Source: an uncultured Beijerinckiaceae bacterium (GTDB taxonomy: Bacteria > Pseudomonadota > Alphaproteobacteria > Rhizobiales > Beijerinckiaceae). Taken from it: a stretch of DNA of 23,242 nucleotides. The position numbers and the translations under genes were made by a program. Where the stretch lies: NCBI GenBank assembly GCA_937873345.1, contig CALMRL010000338.1, positions 1-23,242 of the forward strand. The letters run 5' to 3'. Below the pieces are notes generated by a model. The model was not told the origin of the DNA. It saw only the letters and a program-made list of their open reading frames with translations, and ran no database searches. Positions 1-7,459 of this stretch are shown one piece after another (position 1 is the first letter of the stretch; every line of letters begins with the position of its first letter).

Positions 1-177
1 CGGCCTCACGCCGGTGATGCCGCGCGGACGGTAGCGAACGATGTAGGTCTTGGTGCCGGAAGGGGCGACGCGCAGGCCGAAGCCGCGCAGCTCGGTATCC
101 CAGAGGCAGTAGCGCACCGCCTCGGGGCCGGCGCCATCGACGGTGCGCTTGGTCAGCTTGGCCGAGGTCTCTCCCAT
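1..177 (-). CDS. tyrosine-type site-specific integrase, N-terminal part (runs off the window)
   Basis: Reading the minus strand from the ATG at 177-175 gives 59 open codons to the window edge. The peptide begins MGETSAKLTKRTVDGAGPEA and continues with a TELRGFGLRVAPSGTKTYIVRYR stretch that is split here only by the window, matching the arm-DNA-binding domain at the N terminus of tRNA-targeting phage/island integrases (Arm-DNA-bind type). The catalytic domain with its Arg-His-Arg-Tyr residues would lie left of the window. The gene points left, away from the tRNA-Thr 3'-half at 331-375, so it probably belongs to an integrated element extending to the left of the window. The family call rests on the domain pattern alone; whether the gene is intact cannot be judged. 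Confidence 0.75.
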   Translation of the reverse strand, partial: MGETSAKLTKRTVDGAGPEAVRYCLWDTELRGFGLRVAPSGTKTYIVRYRPRGITGVRP

Positions 178-192
178 CCCGCCCCTCCCGTG

Positions 193-211
193 GTGTCCAA
201 AGGGTGTCCAA
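193..211. repeat. tandem direct repeat GTGTCCAA upstream of the integrase
   Basis: The octamer GTGTCCAA occurs at 193-200 and again at 204-211, one helical turn apart (11 bp), just upstream of the integrase start on the other strand. Such short repeats next to an integrase gene are candidate arm-type binding sites for the integrase or an excisionase, or an autoregulatory operator. The repeat is seen directly; its role is inference. Confidence 0.4.
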
Positions 212-330
212 CCTGGCGGGATCGTAGGAGATCGCGCGGGACATGGCTAGCGCTAAGAGCTAAGCATCTTGAAGAGGTTAGGGTAGAACGAGGACATTGA
301 GAGACAACGCGGTACGTAGCTTTCCTGTAA

Positions 331-375
331 TTCGTAATGACGGGGTCTGGGGTTCGAATCCCTCTTGCGGCACCA
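331..375 (+). tRNA. 3' half of tRNA-Thr(CGU), likely attachment-site remnant
   Basis: The segment reads as a tRNA from the anticodon loop to the CCA end with exact canonical spacing: anticodon loop TTCGTAA (331-337, anticodon CGT), 3' anticodon stem TGACG, five-base variable loop GGGTC, T stem TGGGG, T loop TTCGAAT (353-359), CCCTC, acceptor strand TTGCGGC, discriminator A and CCA (373-375). It resembles threonine tRNAs ending in CGGCACCA. The 5' half is missing: the matching acceptor strand GCCGCAA is absent upstream and the bases before the anticodon loop pair poorly. This is what an integrative element leaves at its distal end when it integrates into tRNA-Thr. By geometry the intact tRNA and the element would lie to the left. 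Not a functional tRNA. Confidence 0.65.
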
Positions 376-435
376 GGGCTTCCCGTTCCTCCTCCGCTCG
401 AAAATCGCTCGCTTTGTCAGCGTGCTAGCTCACCA

Positions 436-478
436 GTGGGTTCGAATCCTCCGCGTACGTACCCCGGCATGTACGCGG
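436..478 (+). other. second T-arm-like sequence followed by an 8-bp inverted repeat
   Basis: GTGGGTTCGAATCCTCC at 436-452 looks like a tRNA T arm (loop TTCGAAT at 441-447) but the stem has a mismatch, no CCA follows and no cloverleaf can be drawn around it. It overlaps a perfect inverted repeat, CCGCGTAC (451-458) and GTACGCGG (471-478), with a 12-base loop. It may be a decayed attachment site of the second integrase downstream, or chance. Otherwise I see no gene between 178 and 514. Confidence 0.3.
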
Positions 479-514
479 TGATCCGACCCCGATGACGCGG
501 GCTCGATCACGTCG

Positions 515-985
515 ATGGCGCTGCCGTCCTACCTCGTCCGCCGCGATGGCGGTCGCTACCACGTCCAGATGCGATTGGGCGCGGCGATGGCCAAATCGCT
601 CGAACCGAGTCACCTTCACTTCTCGCTGCGGACGGCAGACCAGCGGGAGGCGAGGAGGCGTTTGGTGGCATGCCTTGGGTGGGCGTACGCGTTCAAGGAG
701 GCCCCCGACCTTAAGGCGGCGGGAGCCGTGATCGTGCGCAGCCTGGAGAAAGCGGTCATCGATGGGCCGCCATCTCCGGATCAGCTGCCGAGCCGGCTTA
801 TCCTGGAGGACTACGCGACGGACTTCATCCGTCGTTCGCGCGAGCGGGATTTCGCCTGGGTCGCCAAGCTCCCCGCGCTTCTCCACCTGCTCAAAGCGTT
901 CACGGCTCAAAATGAGGCTTCCGAGGGCGTTCCTGGTCGCGACAGTTCCTCTGAAGCCATTCGCTGTTCTGCGGCGACAATCAAG
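515..985 (+). pseudogene. tyrosine recombinase N-terminal fragment (DUF6538-like), decayed
   Basis: From ATG 515 the frame gives MALPSYLVRRDGGRYHVQMR and continues with SLRTADQREARRRL, the pattern seen at the start of DUF6538-containing phage-type integrases (a basic YLxRRxGxYxxxxRLG opening followed by a SLxTxDxxEARRR motif). Family members run to several hundred residues with a C-terminal catalytic domain. Here recognisable sequence stops after about 150 residues, near 985, and the rest of the open frame (to 1318) runs into the antisense of the IS481 transposase without family character. The C-terminal catalytic half has therefore been lost. It lies just right of the tRNA-derived sequences, opposite in direction to the integrase at 1-177. 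The family call is moderately firm; the 3' boundary is approximate. Confidence 0.5.
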
Positions 986-1122
986 ACATCCGATGCCTGG
1001 CCGACGCGGGCCGACGCGGGCCGCCGCGCCACCGCCATCGCGCGTCGAGCTTCTGCTGGAAAACCTCATCGAGCGACTTGGCAATCGTATGCCGTCCGCA
1101 ACCGGGTCCGCCCACATCAGCG

Positions 1123-2139
1123 TCAGGAACGCGAGCATTCTCTCGAGACAGGATGTGTGTCTGGATGTGAGACCTCCTTGGCATCTGCAACGATGCGCAG
1201 AGCCTTGCGGAGCACGCGTGGGTCGGGCGGCTTATATGTGGGGTTGGCCAGGGCCGGATTGGCGTCGAGACGCTGGCGCAGGACCCTTGTCGGCGAGAGT
1301 CCCTTCAGCACACGTTGACGACGGCCGTTGTAGGCCGCGTTGAAGCCGCGCAGCGCGGTCTCAAGGTCGCGGTGACTGTAGATGGTGATGCCCAGCACCT
1401 CGCGCTGTACCCGGCCGTTGAAGCGCTCCACCATGCCGTTGGTGCGCGGCGTGTAGGGCCGGGTCTTGCGGTGCTCCACGCCGTGCCGGTCGCAGGCGTG
1501 CTCGAAGGCGTCGGCGGTGAAGCAGCAGCCGCGGTCGGTCAGCACCCGCGTGACCTGGAACGGCAAGGCGGTGATCGCCTCGTCGAGGAAGGCCACCGCC
1601 GAGGCGGTGGTTTCGTCATCCTTGACCGCGAGATGGACGTGGCGGGTGGCACGGTCGATGGCGACGTACAGGAAGCGCTTGCGGGCGCTGCCGTCGCGGT
1701 CGCGCAGCTTGGGCAGGTGCTTCACGTCGAGGTGGATGAAGCCGACCTCGTACTCTGCGAAGGCGCCGTGCGGCTTGCAGACCTGCTCGGAGGGCGGCAG
1801 GCGGTTCAGCCCCTCGGCCTTGAGGATGCGGTACACGGCATCGCGGTTCAGCTGCGGCAGGAAATGGCTGACGACAAAGGTGAGGTCATCGAGCGGAAAG
1901 CCGGTGGCGCGGCGCAGCGCGCAGACGATGGCGCGCGGCTCCTCGTTCGCCTTCCACGACAGCTTGTGGGGTCGTGCTGAGCGATCCTGGCAATCGACAG
2001 GACCGCGCTGGCGCCATTTGCGGATGGTTTCGGCCGACACGCCGTAGCGCTGGGCGAGCACGCCGGAGCGCTCGGTTGACCGGGCAATCTCGACGTGCAC
2101 GGCCGGGGTAGTGCGGGCGCTAGGGTGGATCGAGAGCAT
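1123..2139 (-). CDS. IS481-family transposase
   Basis: A 338-residue DDE transposase. An N-terminal helix-turn-helix (about residues 27-45, with GVSAETIRKWRQRG) is followed by an integrase-core domain. The catalytic triad fits D138 (IHLDVKHL), D202 (VLTDRGCCF) and E238 (NGMVERFNGR), with 35 residues between the second Asp and the Glu, as in IS481/IS3-type enzymes. Length is normal for IS481. Family members often end shortly after a VSHPD motif; here the frame continues about ten residues past VSHPDT, so the 3' end of the element may have been disturbed and the reading frame may enter flanking DNA. Terminal inverted repeats could not be identified with confidence. The ATG side abuts the truncated IS110 gene. 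The gene may still be translatable. Confidence 0.85.
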   Translation of the reverse strand: MLSIHPSARTTPAVHVEIARSTERSGVLAQRYGVSAETIRKWRQRGPVDCQDRSARPHKLSWKANEEPRAIVCALRRATGFPLDDLTFVVSHFLPQLNRDAVYRILKAEGLNRLPPSEQVCKPHGAFAEYEVGFIHLDVKHLPKLRDRDGSARKRFLYVAIDRATRHVHLAVKDDETTASAVAFLDEAITALPFQVTRVLTDRGCCFTADAFEHACDRHGVEHRKTRPYTPRTNGMVERFNGRVQREVLGITIYSHRDLETALRGFNAAYNGRRQRVLKGLSPTRVLRQRLDANPALANPTYKPPDPRVLRKALRIVADAKEVSHPDTHPVSRECSRS

Positions 2140-2209
2140 CAGCGGGCCCTCTGGGGCGACTTGCGCCGGCGCAGGCCGTCAAAGCGCCACGCGTTCTCCG
2201 CAATCGCCC

Positions 2210-2783
2210 AACGGACGTGATCCCAACAACGCTCCGCTACCAGACATTGCCCTTGTTGTGGAAGGTCATGACATGATCCCAGCCTGCGTGCGATCGGCGC
2301 TGCTGCCGCTGGTGCGGCAGCTGAACCTCCTCGACAAAGAGGTCGCCTTGAGCGACAAGGTGATCCAGGCGGTCGCGAAGGCCGATCCGACCGCGCGCCG
2401 CCTGATGAGCGTGCCCGGCATCGGTCCCATCACCGCTTCGGCCATGGCAGCGAGTGTGCAGGATGCCTCCGACTTCTCCGGCCCGCGCGAGTTCGCGGCC
2501 TTTCTCGGATTGACGCCGCGGCAGAACTCGTCCGGCGGCAAGGAGCGACCGAGTCGCGTGTCCAGAATGGGCAACCGCTACCTGCGCAAGCTGCTCGTCG
2601 TCGGGGCGCACGCGGTGCTCCACCATCGCAAGGCGCATAAGGACGCATTGCGAACATGGGCGGACCGGTTGATGGACACCAATGCCCTTCAGGCTTGTCG
2701 CCGTGGCGATCGCCAACAAGCTTGCCCGCATCGTCTTCGCCATCCTGCGCAGCGGAACGCACTACGCCGGCGCAGAGGCATGA
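2210..2783 (+). pseudogene. IS110-family transposase, C-terminal part, truncated and frameshifted
   Basis: The plus-strand frame from about 2210 encodes the C-terminal half of an IS110-type (DEDD) transposase. It carries the helix-hairpin-like SVPGIGPITASAMAAS motif (about 2408-2455), then DFSGPREFAAFLGLTPRQNS, KERPSRVSRMGNRYLRKLL and the HRKAHKDALRTWADRLM stretch, all typical of the transposase_20 domain. The N-terminal RuvC-like DEDD domain is missing; the frame is cut where it meets the IS481 upstream region. Near 2680 the frame shifts: the expected family ending, FRLVAVAIANKLARIVFAIL, is found in a different frame, ending at TGA 2781-2783. Two lesions make this a dead transposase. Confidence 0.8.
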
Positions 2784-3090
2784 ACGCCATTCCGCACTGA
2801 AACTGCGGAGCACAATCGAGGGTGACTACGACATGATGTGAGTGAACGAGGACCGATGCAACAGCCTGAAGCATAGTCAGAGTCTCGAGCTCGTTCTCTT
2901 GATCGGGACAAGGATCAGCGGACACCATCGGGGCCAGCGGGGAACACCGCCGCGTCAACAGGCCGAAGACATGACAGCACCCTTGAGAACTCCATCGCGC
3001 CAGACGAACCCTTGATCAGCGGGTGCCATCCGGACATGACTACGCTGTATCGCTCGACGGACCGCCGTTGTCGTTGTGGCGCACCCGTGC
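2784..3090 (+). mobile_element. IS110-family 3' non-coding tail (approximate)
   Basis: IS110 elements carry a long non-coding segment after the transposase gene, and the sequence directly after the transposase stop continues without coding character for about 300 bases. I take this as the remains of the 3' tail. The right boundary near 3090 is a guess because IS110 elements usually lack clear terminal inverted repeats. An open frame on the minus strand across this region (2915-3208) has no recognisable domain and is not called. Confidence 0.4.
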
Positions 3091-3197
3091 AGAACCTGGC
3101 CCATAGCGCATCCTTCCATTCCAGTGAAAAGATTGCACCATCAAAACTTGGGATCAAACACTGAGTGCCGGACCCAAACATGAACGACCGTTCAGCT

Positions 3198-3226
3198 TTG
3201 ACCACCAAGGGGCATTAATTTAACTT
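3198..3226 (+). promoter_or_regulatory. candidate sigma-70-type promoter for the exopolysaccharide operon
   Basis: TTGACC at 3198-3203 and TAACTT at 3221-3226 are separated by 17 bases, a fair match to the housekeeping -35/-10 pattern with the most conserved -10 positions (TA...T) kept. It lies about 180 bases upstream of the chain-length/kinase gene, in an otherwise gene-free stretch (about 3090-3409). No operator repeat or terminator was recognised there. It would give a long leader. Pattern match only. Confidence 0.3.
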
Positions 3227-3409
3227 CGGCTCGCGGTCGAAGGCGTGTTCTCGATGGGGTGGGGATTGCTGCGACTACGAAGGCCTGGACCAGCGACGGC
3301 CAAGATGCGACACACGGCTCAAAATCACCTTCGGATCCGACGCTTCGTGGCAGCTTCCACCTGCTATTGGAACACCCTACGTACTGACCACCGGCTTTGA
3401 GGAGTTGCG

Positions 3410-5677
3410 ATGCTGGAAGTCAATGGAACTTTCCCGCAGAGGACGGCGAGGCCGGATACGAGCGTCTCATCGCTTCAGGATATCGCGACATTTCTTCAAA
3501 ACCTTATCCGCCGTAATCGTGCTGTATTTGTTGCCGTAACGGCTCTCTGCTGTATCGCCGGCGCGTTCTACCTCTACAAGGCAAAGCCAAGCTATACCGC
3601 GACAGCCACGATGGTCGTCGACGCCAAACGTACGCAGCTGTTCCAGCAGCCTGGCGGCGGTGGAGACGACACGATCGATGCCGGAACGATCCAAACGCAG
3701 GTCGAACTGATCAAATCACAGAACGTCAGCCTCGCTGTGATCCGCAAACTTCATCTTGATTCTGACCCGGAATTCATCGCGCCAGATCCGGGGTTCATCA
3801 GGACGCTTCTGGGCTATCTGACAGCCCCCTTCTCAAAGCACAACGAAGATGGACCGCCGGACAATCTGCAGCAGCAAGCCTTGGGCGTATTCTCGAGCGA
3901 TGAAACGGTCGCCCGCCTCGGGCAAACCTACGTTATGGAGGTCAGCTTCAAGTCTTTCAATGCGGACAAGGCAGCGTTGATCGCGAATTCAATTGCCGAT
4001 GCCTATATCAAAGATCAGCTCGACTCTCAATATCAATCGACACTGCGTGCTAGTACTTGGCTCGAGCAGCGTATCAAGGACATGCGCTCGCAAGCGATCT
4101 CCGCAGATCAGGCCGTGGTTGATTTCAAGAAGTCGAATAACATTGTCGGATTTGGCGGTAAACTCATCAACGAGCAGGAACTAGGTGAGGTCAATACCCA
4201 GCTCATCGTAGCGGAAGCAGCGACAGCGCAGGCCAAGGCCAAGCTTGATCGGATCACAGAGGTCCTTAAGCAGCCGCTTCAGAAGGCTGCGGTCGCCGAT
4301 GCCATTGCCAATCCGATCATCATAAGTCTTCGCACAAAATATCTCGAATTGTCAGGACGTGAGGCGATCTTTGCTGCGAAGTACGGGGCCGACCACGAGG
4401 CGACCGTCGGATTGCGCAATGAGATGACGGAACTCCGCAACAACATAAATGAGGAAATGCGGAATATCGCTGCAGGTGCCGATAGCGATTATCGGATCGC
4501 GCTCGCGCGCGAAAAGTCGCTTCGGCAAAGTCTTTCGAAAAGCGTGAGCAGCTCGCAGACGACGAACCAAGCGCAGGTGACCCTGCGTAATCTCGAGAGT
4601 ACGTCCACATCCTACAACTCGATGTACGATGTACTAGTGCAACGCTACATGCAAGCCGTACAGCAGCAATCCTTTCCTGTCAGCGAAGCTCGGCTGATTG
4701 GTCCAGCATCGCCACCAGGCGCGCCGAGCCATCCAAAGAAAGCGGTCGTGTTCGCTGGAACGCTTGTGTCCGCCGCGCTGCTCAGTTTTGGTCTTGCCCT
4801 CACGAAGGAACACTTCAATCAGGTGTTCCGAAGCAGTCAGCAACTCAGCGATCACCTCGGCACGAGATGCGTAGCGATGGTCCCATTCGTGCGCAGCAAT
4901 CTCCTGGTGCCATGTCGCTCTCCGCAGGCGCCGCTGAAAGATCGCGAATTCCAAATCGATCGCCTCATGTTGCGCTATGCCACCGATGCACCGCTGTCGC
5001 GCTATGCCGAAGCGCTCCGGTCGGCAAAGATCAGCATCGATCTCAGCCTACCGACGAGAAAGGCAAAGGTTCTCGGCGTTACCTCCAGTGTTCCGAGTGA
5101 AGGCAAGTCAACCCTTGCCGTCAACTTGGCGCAAACGGTCGCGCAATCCGGCAATCGGGTGCTCCTCGTCGATGTTGATCTGCGCAATGCTACGCTGACC
5201 CATGAACTGACGCTTGGATCGACGTTTGGTCTGGTTGAGGCTAGTCGATCAATCGAAAACTATCGCGATCATATCTGGTACGATCCATCTTTAAACCTGT
5301 CATTCCTGCCAGTCGATGCCGGTGCAGAGCACATCAATCCACGCAGTCAGATCCTCGGATCTAACGAGGTGGTGGCGCTCTTCGATCTGCTGCGCGAACA
5401 TTTCGATTACATCATCGTGGACTGTCCCCCGCTCTCGCCAATTGCAGACGCGCGGATGACGATCCGCTTTGTCGACGCTTACATCTACGTCGTCGCTTGG
5501 GGGCAAACGAAGATCGAGGTCGTTGACCAAACGTTCCGTGAGGCACCCGAGCTTTTTGACCACGTCGCCGGCGTGATCCTAAACAAGGTCAACATGAATG
5601 CTCTCGGCCGCTACGAGGTGCATCGGGGTGCCGCGTATCATCGGACGTATTTTGCAAAATATGGCATCAAAAGTTAA
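3410..5677 (+). CDS. polysaccharide co-polymerase / BY-kinase (Wzc/ExoP type, GumC-like)
   Basis: A 755-residue inner-membrane protein setting chain length and export of the polymer. It starts at ATG 3410 with GAGGAG at 3399-3404. An N-terminal Wzz domain has a first membrane segment near residues 36-55, a long periplasmic region rich in helices (about 60-440), and a second membrane segment near 444-465. A cytoplasmic bacterial tyrosine-kinase domain follows: Walker A SVPSEGKST with K566, Walker A' VLLVDVDLR (584-592, D588/D590), Walker B YIIVDCPP (667-674, D671). The last 22 residues hold four tyrosines (735, 743, 747, 751), a likely autophosphorylation cluster. Xanthomonas GumC lacks this kinase domain, so the organisation is closer to ExoP/Wzc. 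First gene of the plus-strand cluster. No Wza/GumB gene sits before it. Confidence 0.92.
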   Translation: MLEVNGTFPQRTARPDTSVSSLQDIATFLQNLIRRNRAVFVAVTALCCIAGAFYLYKAKPSYTATATMVVDAKRTQLFQQPGGGGDDTIDAGTIQTQVELIKSQNVSLAVIRKLHLDSDPEFIAPDPGFIRTLLGYLTAPFSKHNEDGPPDNLQQQALGVFSSDETVARLGQTYVMEVSFKSFNADKAALIANSIADAYIKDQLDSQYQSTLRASTWLEQRIKDMRSQAISADQAVVDFKKSNNIVGFGGKLINEQELGEVNTQLIVAEAATAQAKAKLDRITEVLKQPLQKAAVADAIANPIIISLRTKYLELSGREAIFAAKYGADHEATVGLRNEMTELRNNINEEMRNIAAGADSDYRIALAREKSLRQSLSKSVSSSQTTNQAQVTLRNLESTSTSYNSMYDVLVQRYMQAVQQQSFPVSEARLIGPASPPGAPSHPKKAVVFAGTLVSAALLSFGLALTKEHFNQVFRSSQQLSDHLGTRCVAMVPFVRSNLLVPCRSPQAPLKDREFQIDRLMLRYATDAPLSRYAEALRSAKISIDLSLPTRKAKVLGVTSSVPSEGKSTLAVNLAQTVAQSGNRVLLVDVDLRNATLTHELTLGSTFGLVEASRSIENYRDHIWYDPSLNLSFLPVDAGAEHINPRSQILGSNEVVALFDLLREHFDYIIVDCPPLSPIADARMTIRFVDAYIYVVAWGQTKIEVVDQTFREAPELFDHVAGVILNKVNMNALGRYEVHRGAAYHRTYFAKYGIKS

Positions 5678-5946
5678 TGCTTAGGTTTCGCTCCATTCCT
5701 CATTAAAATTCTATAATTGCCGCGAGATGTTTTTGGCGCAGAGTCTGCCACCGTCTTCGCGAATTTCGGCAGGAATAGTTGCACAAAGGTCACACCCTGC
5801 AAAAAAGGTTGAACCTCCATCCTCCTTTTGGTAGATGGGGAGGGTCGGAACGTGGCGCGAGAGCAAGCATGCAATCCACCTCCACCGTCGGCAACAGCAG
5901 CCTTTCGGGGCATAGAGGTTAGTCGCGCGTTGAGACCACTGCCGTT
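5678..5946 (+). promoter_or_regulatory. AT-rich gap before the GumD-like gene; possible -10 box
   Basis: A 269-base spacer, less GC-rich than the rest of the window, separates the kinase and phosphoglycosyl-transferase genes. It contains a perfect TATAAT at 5712-5717, but the expected -35 position (around 5689-5694) does not resemble TTGACA. An inverted pair AAAAGG/CCTTTT near 5804-5830 could form a weak hairpin. The spacing suggests that the downstream gene may have its own promoter rather than simple read-through. No convincing gene lies here. Confidence 0.25.
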
Positions 5947-7320
5947 GTGTTCGGCATTCTAGCGAGCGCCACTGATATCCTCGCTATCACGATTGCGGCT
6001 CTTTGTTCCCATTTCGCAAGTCGCGCAGCCACGATGGGGACCTATGGATTCCATTCAGTCGGGAACGCGATTTGCCTCGGCTTGATCGACGGTGTCGTCT
6101 TCGTATCGATCGCTCGAATGGCAAAGCTTTACAGCTTTACCTTATTCGTTAACGGCGAAAAGCAAATTGGATCATTGCTTCTTTACGCACTGCTTTCGAC
6201 AATTGTCCTTGCAACCGTGCTGGTCGCTGTCAATGCAGGTCTGTATATTTCGCGCGGTACCTTCCTATACTTTGTTCCTTTACAGCAGTTTGCCGTAGTA
6301 ACTAACCGAGCTGGCCTGATCTATCTTGCGCGTAGGCTATTGAAGGTTGGCACCTTGACTGGGCCTTCGGTCCTTCTGATTGGCGAGCCTCACGAACTTG
6401 ATCAGATAAGCGAGTCTTATCTCCTCTCGGAGTTTGGTCTGCACGAGGTCGGCCGCATCTCCCTGAATCTGATGGCGGACAGCACGATCGAAGAGTCGAT
6501 CGCCGGCGCCCTGGCGCGGTCGCGCAGTGCTCGGATCGAGCGACTCGTTGTTGCGATCGGCTGGAACGATCGCGCGTCCATCGAACGGGTGCGCGCGAGC
6601 CTGCGGCGATCCGCTCTGCCGGCGCTGCTTCTTCCCGACGCGAACGTTCGTGGCGTATCCAGCCTCTGCACAGGTGTCCCGCAGCGAAGCGCCGTGGGTA
6701 TGATCACACTTCAGGAAGCTGCGACGGCGCGCGGAACGTTGTTTCTCAAGCGGGTGCTCGACATCAGCGTAAGCGCCGCGGTGCTTTTGGCGTTGGCACC
6801 TTTGATGGCTGGTGCCGCACTTGCGATCCGTTGGGACTCACCCGGTCCGGTCATCTTCAGACAGCGACGCAACGGCTTTGATGGTCGACAATTTACCATT
6901 TTTAAGTTTCGCTCGATGGAAGTCCTTGAAGATGGGCCGGAGATTACGCAGGCCGTCAAAGGCGATGCGCGGGTTACACGTGTCGGAGCGTTCTTGCGGC
7001 GGACAAGCATCGATGAACTTCCGCAACTCTTCAACGTCCTCTTTGGACATATGTCGCTTGTCGGACCGCGGCCGCACGCGCTTGCTCACGACAACATGTA
7101 CTCAGTCCTCATCGATCGATATTTCCATCGTCACCATGTCAAGCCGGGTATCACAGGTTGGGCGCAGATCAACGGTGCTCGTGGTCGCACGCAGGTTGTC
7201 GAGCAGATGAAGCGGCGAGTGGACTTCGACTTCTGGTACATCGATCACTGCTCGATCTGGCTGGACATTCTCATTCTGGCGCGAACGGCAATTTGCGTTT
7301 TAAAAGATGAAGCCTATTAG
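5947..7320 (+). CDS. gumD: undecaprenyl-phosphate glycosyl-1-phosphate transferase (GumD-like)
   Basis: A 457-residue polyprenyl glycosylphosphotransferase that would start the repeat unit by moving a sugar-1-phosphate, probably glucose, from the UDP-sugar to undecaprenyl phosphate. The N-terminal half has several membrane segments and a nucleotide-binding-like linker. The C-terminal bacterial sugar transferase domain (about residues 265-457) has the family marks: FLKRVLDI membrane entry, IFRQRRNGFDG, FTIFKFRSM, the TSIDELPQLFNVL motif (about 353-365), SLVGPRPHA and PGITGWAQINGARG. Start chosen is GTG 5947, the only start codon between the upstream in-frame TAG (5920) and the first membrane segment; its ribosome binding site is weak. 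In xanthan and acetan clusters this gene (gumD/aceA) adds the first glucose. Symbol given by functional analogy. Confidence 0.88.
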   Translation: MFGILASATDILAITIAALCSHFASRAATMGTYGFHSVGNAICLGLIDGVVFVSIARMAKLYSFTLFVNGEKQIGSLLLYALLSTIVLATVLVAVNAGLYISRGTFLYFVPLQQFAVVTNRAGLIYLARRLLKVGTLTGPSVLLIGEPHELDQISESYLLSEFGLHEVGRISLNLMADSTIEESIAGALARSRSARIERLVVAIGWNDRASIERVRASLRRSALPALLLPDANVRGVSSLCTGVPQRSAVGMITLQEAATARGTLFLKRVLDISVSAAVLLALAPLMAGAALAIRWDSPGPVIFRQRRNGFDGRQFTIFKFRSMEVLEDGPEITQAVKGDARVTRVGAFLRRTSIDELPQLFNVLFGHMSLVGPRPHALAHDNMYSVLIDRYFHRHHVKPGITGWAQINGARGRTQVVEQMKRRVDFDFWYIDHCSIWLDILILARTAICVLKDEAY

Positions 7321-7322
7321 AA

Positions 7323-7350
7323 TTCGGATAAGCATCAATTGTTATCCGAA
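7323..7350 (+). terminator. 9-bp perfect hairpin directly after the GumD-like gene
   Basis: TTCGGATAA (7323-7331) and TTATCCGAA (7342-7350) form a perfect nine-base stem with a ten-base loop, three bases after the stop codon. No T run follows, so it is not a classical intrinsic terminator. It could protect the mRNA 3' end, attenuate transcription or bind a dimeric protein. The repeat is certain, the role is not. Confidence 0.45.
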
Positions 7351-7459
7351 CGCTGGTCATCCGGTAAACGCGCTTGATGCCTTACCAGAGCGGATGATGC
7401 GAGCGAGCCGTCATTTCGCGTTTTGGCCCAACGTCTGCAGTGGGGAAGCCAGAACAATC

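Noticed and set aside
981..1190. Minus-strand frame with a Walker A-like GPGCGRHT stretch
   Set aside because: The expected Lys is replaced by Arg-His, no other NTPase motif follows, and the frame is short and overlaps the end of the IS481 gene and the integrase remnant.
1315..1980. 221-codon plus-strand frame inside the IS481 gene
   Set aside because: Antisense shadow of a clear transposase with catalytic triad; low-complexity Val/Ala/Gly composition.
2915..3208. 97-codon minus-strand frame across the IS110 tail
   Set aside because: No recognisable domain; overlaps the non-coding tail of an insertion sequence, and such frames are common chance products there.
5674..5913. 79-codon minus-strand frame in the gap between kinase and GumD-like genes, with a purine-rich AAAGGAGG inside
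   Set aside because: No family resemblance, AT-rich unlike neighbouring genes, and the purine run is not placed before a good start of a meaningful frame.
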